Positions 61,595 to 64,000 of a DNA stretch of 64,000 bases are shown in pieces. This DNA is from Pedobacter sp. BAL39 (GTDB lineage: Bacteria > Bacteroidota > Bacteroidia > Sphingobacteriales > Sphingobacteriaceae). Within the stretch, counting starts at the first letter, position 1. Every line of letters begins with the position of its first letter. The stretch is from the NCBI RefSeq assembly GCF_000170795.1, contig NZ_ABCM01000013.1:62001-126000 (forward strand), written 5' to 3'. Made by a program: the position numbers and the translations under genes. The notes below the pieces were generated by a model that worked only from the letters and a program-made list of their open reading frames with translations, did not search any database and had not been told where the DNA came from.

Positions 61595-62773
61595 ATGGGG
61601 GAAAAACGCAATATCAAAACCCTCTTTGAACGGTATCGAAGAGGAACGGCCACAGCAGAAGAAAAGCACAACATTGCTGCGTGGCTGCAACAACTGGACG
61701 CACAAGATCAGTCTGTGACGGATGATCGTGTCCGTCAACAGGCCGTACGTTCCAAAGCCATACTACGCCAGCGCCTTACCGCCAGCCCACAGCCGGCCAA
61801 AGTCAGAAAACTAAAATACTGGATCCCCTGGGCTGCTGCTGCTTGTTTATGTATTGGCTTACTGACTACGCTCCTGCCCGACTACCTGGAAAGAAAGCAA
61901 TCCTCCAGTCTTTTCGACACCGAATTGAGTGCCTCCATAATCCCCAGCCGTTCCTTTCTCTTACTTTCCAATGGCCGCAAGGTTTATCTCGACACCGCCA
62001 AAGAGGGCATCGTTGCGACAGACCGTGGCAACAGCATCCGCATACTGGGTAATGAAATCCGGTACGAAGGTAAGGCCGGCTTTTTAACCGGCATGCTTCA
62101 CCCGGTACAACACACGTTGGTTACGGCTAAAGGACAGCAATACCATGTGGTACTGCCGGATAGCACGCGCATCTGGCTGAATGCTGGCAGCAGGCTGAGC
62201 TATCCCCTTGTTTTCTCAAAAAATACGCGTCTCACAGAAATGGCCGGTGAAGCCTATTTCGAAGTTAAAAGAGCAGAAAAATGGCCCTTCATTGTCAACA
62301 TTGCAGACCGCGGGTTTGCGGTGAGGGTACTGGGTACCGCATTCAACGTCTCTGCTTATACGCAGGAAAAAGCCATTAAAACGACATTGGTTTCCGGGCG
62401 TGTGGAACTGGACATCAAGGGAAAAGCAAAGACGGTGGTTTTAAAACCTGCTCAGAAGGCGACTTATGATGCGCAGGATAAAATACTACAGGTTGCCACA
62501 GTAAATACAAATCTGGAGACAGACTGGATCAGCAACAGGCTGGTATTCCGGGAAACGCCAATGGCGGAGGCACTCAAGCGACTGGAATATTTTTACAACA
62601 TCAAGTTCGATGTAAGAAGCAAACACATTTACAAGTATACACTTACTGGAACATTCGATGGCAAATCGCTGACAAGGGTTCTGGATTACATGCGGCTCTC
62701 TTCAGAAATCCAGTATACCATCACTCATGAGCAGGAGGGCAGTCACAAAACAACCATTGTTTCCATTAAATAA
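61595..62773 (+). CDS. FecR-family anti-sigma protein, second module
   Basis: A 392-residue protein: cytoplasmic N-terminus (NIKTLFERYRRGTATAEEKH), membrane helix (YWIPWAAAACLCIGLLTTLL), FecR domain (TAKGQQYHVVLPDSTRIWLN, TEMAGEAYFEVKRAEKWPFI, FAVRVLGTAFNVSAY) and C-terminal DUF4974-type domain (FRETPMAEALKRLEYFYNIK). It should control the upstream sigma factor in response to the SusC protein downstream (148 bp gap). Confidence 0.92.
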   Translation: MGEKRNIKTLFERYRRGTATAEEKHNIAAWLQQLDAQDQSVTDDRVRQQAVRSKAILRQRLTASPQPAKVRKLKYWIPWAAAACLCIGLLTTLLPDYLERKQSSSLFDTELSASIIPSRSFLLLSNGRKVYLDTAKEGIVATDRGNSIRILGNEIRYEGKAGFLTGMLHPVQHTLVTAKGQQYHVVLPDSTRIWLNAGSRLSYPLVFSKNTRLTEMAGEAYFEVKRAEKWPFIVNIADRGFAVRVLGTAFNVSAYTQEKAIKTTLVSGRVELDIKGKAKTVVLKPAQKATYDAQDKILQVATVNTNLETDWISNRLVFRETPMAEALKRLEYFYNIKFDVRSKHIYKYTLTGTFDGKSLTRVLDYMRLSSEIQYTITHEQEGSHKTTIVSIK

Positions 62774-62921
62774 GCTTAACAAAAAACCGGATAAACATTT
62801 AAACCAGCATTCTATATGACAAAATAAAAAACCAACGCAGACAAACAAAAACACGGAAATATGTTGAAGCCATATTCCCGTGCAAAAAACTAACGATCAG
62901 TTAATTCTTATTTAAAATTTA

Positions 62922-64000
62922 ATGTATTACAAAAGTATAAAAAAAATACCTCAGGAAAAAGGGACTTGGGGACAAGGACCTTTTTGCCTCAATGTAACCA
63001 GCTTACTACGTAAAATGAAACTCATACTTGCCTTCTGGCTGCTATCTATCAATGTAGCCTTCTCCTCAGTTTCCTATGGACAAAACATCAGGTTATCTCT
63101 GGATTTCAAAAATAAAAAGACCGCAGAAATTCTGCACGAAATTGAAAGACAGTCGGAATACCACTTTTTCTACAATGCAAAACTCGTGGATGTTGATCGC
63201 ACTGTGACTATAAAAGCGGTGAAAAAGCCAGTCCTCGCCATTCTCGACGAGTTGTTTGCCAATTCGGATGCCACCTATAAGGTGATTGAAAAGGACATCA
63301 TCCTGACACCGAAGAAAGGTAAAACACGCAGCAGCGACAATGCTGAGCAGCAGCAAAGGACAATTTCCGGAGAAGTCAGAGATCAGATCACGGGCCAGAC
63401 CATTCCGGGCGTGGGGATCATGGTAAAAGGTACCACTAGCCGGACAGTAAGTAACGAAGACGGAAAGTATACCATTGCTGTTCCTTCCGGAGGCGAAACA
63501 CTGGTATTCACTTACATTGGTTATACTACACAAGAGGAATTTATCGGTGACCGCAAGGTGATCAACCTGACGATCAAATCAGAAGTACTCGATATGAACG
63601 AGGTTGTGGTTATTGGCTACGGTACCGTGAAACGTGCCAATCTGGGTGGTGCGGTGGCTACTATTGATGCCAAAACCTTCGAATCGCGTCCGGTTCGTAA
63701 TGCTGCGATCGCCTTACAAGGTGCCGCACCAGGACTTACCATCACACGCAATGGTGGTGCTCCGGGGAGCAGCCCTACGATTCGCGTGCGCGACATCTCC
63801 TCTATCAATGGCGGATCGCCACTGGTATTAATTGATGGTGCCGAAGGGGACATGAACCTCATCAACCCTGCCGATATCGAAAGTATTTCCGTACTTAAAG
63901 ATGGTACCGCAGCAATTTACGGTGCCCGTGCCGCAGAAGGTGTCATCCTCATCACCACAAAAAACGGACGCCGGAACCAGGACCTTAAAATCTCTTTAGA
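62922..64000 (+). CDS. SusC/RagA TonB-linked outer-membrane protein, N-terminal part
   Basis: The frame opens at ATG 62922 (MYYKSIKKIPQEKGTWGQGP) and again at 63015 (MKLILAFWLLSINVAFSSVS); the long N-terminus is typical for SusC proteins with an STN domain, so I take 62922. The gene is open to the window end. Visible domains: STN (KTAEILHEIERQSEYHFFYN), carboxypeptidase-type domain (ISGEVRDQITGQTIPGVGIM), TonB-box-like EVVVIGYGTVKR and plug (ALQGAAPGLTITRNGG, SVLKDGTAAIYGARAAEGVI). STN plus adjacent FecR/ECF makes it a signalling transporter. Partner susD would lie beyond the window. Confidence 0.92.
   Translation, partial: MYYKSIKKIPQEKGTWGQGPFCLNVTSLLRKMKLILAFWLLSINVAFSSVSYGQNIRLSLDFKNKKTAEILHEIERQSEYHFFYNAKLVDVDRTVTIKAVKKPVLAILDELFANSDATYKVIEKDIILTPKKGKTRSSDNAEQQQRTISGEVRDQITGQTIPGVGIMVKGTTSRTVSNEDGKYTIAVPSGGETLVFTYIGYTTQEEFIGDRKVINLTIKSEVLDMNEVVVIGYGTVKRANLGGAVATIDAKTFESRPVRNAAIALQGAAPGLTITRNGGAPGSSPTIRVRDISSINGGSPLVLIDGAEGDMNLINPADIESISVLKDGTAAIYGARAAEGVILITTKNGRRNQDLKISL

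Noticed and set aside
1-64000. CRISPR arrays, tRNA/rRNA genes, insertion sequences, prophage or plasmid origin
   Set aside because: No regularly spaced repeats, cloverleaf candidates, transposase, integrase or replication motifs were recognised by reading; weak or unusual examples could be missed without a search.

Overview
The window reads as chromosome of a Bacteroidota bacterium, most likely a Sphingobacteriaceae member such as Pedobacter or a close relative. Evidence: two ECF sigma/FecR/SusC modules, a SusC-SusD pair with DUF4843 and PKD-like lipoproteins, GldA/GldFG-type ABC genes, DUF4625 lipoproteins, GIN-domain proteins, and several promoters with the Bacteroidota -7 box TAnnTTTG. No rRNA, tRNA, CRISPR array, transposase or phage gene was recognised. 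Genus placement is inference from gene style.

Region 1 (1-21.6 kb) looks like a stress and envelope-protection region. On the minus strand lies a stressosome cluster RsbR-RsbS-RsbT-phosphatase (SpoIIE type, with its own GHKL domain)-histidine kinase, followed by a PA2169-type four-helix-bundle protein and an ankyrin protein. Around it are a YciE/YciF ferritin-like protein, a short UvrA paralogue coupled to a stress-type SDR, a second PA2169-type protein, DUF1543, DUF72, a YihY membrane protein and a kinase-like membrane protein without ATPase domain. An EmrA-EmrB-TolC drug-efflux operon follows, divergent from a MarR repressor, with two tandem palindromes in the shared promoter.

Region 2 (21.7-30.7 kb) is bounded by two near-identical GIN-domain genes in direct orientation, exactly 8290 bp apart. 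Both carry a 110-bp identical start/leader and a tandem 9-bp operator resembling LytTR/AlgR sites. Between them sit an MscS-type channel, a probable metal-uptake operon (small Cys/His protein, ZnuD-like TonB receptor, two DUF4625 lipoproteins) and an ECF sigma factor. The operator before the TonB operon resembles one before the COG0523 (zinc metallochaperone-type) GTPase at 52 kb, suggesting a shared Zur-like regulon.

Region 3 (30.8-48.3 kb) is one long co-directional minus-strand run: ECF sigma, FecR, SusC, SusD, DUF4843, PKD-like lipoprotein, a thioredoxin-fold protein without CxxC, a TlpA protein with CxxC, ABC ATPase, GldF-GldG fusion, two tandem short MutS-like ATPases, and DUF4126. From the second thioredoxin-fold gene onward most gaps are 4-45 bp. 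This outer-membrane importer/redox/ABC/MutS-like assembly is the best candidate here for an undescribed system.

Region 4 (48.5-64 kb) holds a ThuA/sugar-dehydrogenase-like/PKD/cytochrome c fusion, DUF1810, the COG0523 GTPase, a tricorn-type protease, small hypothetical genes including an unlisted 44-residue one, a TPR-HTH membrane regulator, a DUF4870 protein with a palindromic operator, and at the right edge a second ECF sigma/FecR/SusC module whose SusC gene runs out of the window.
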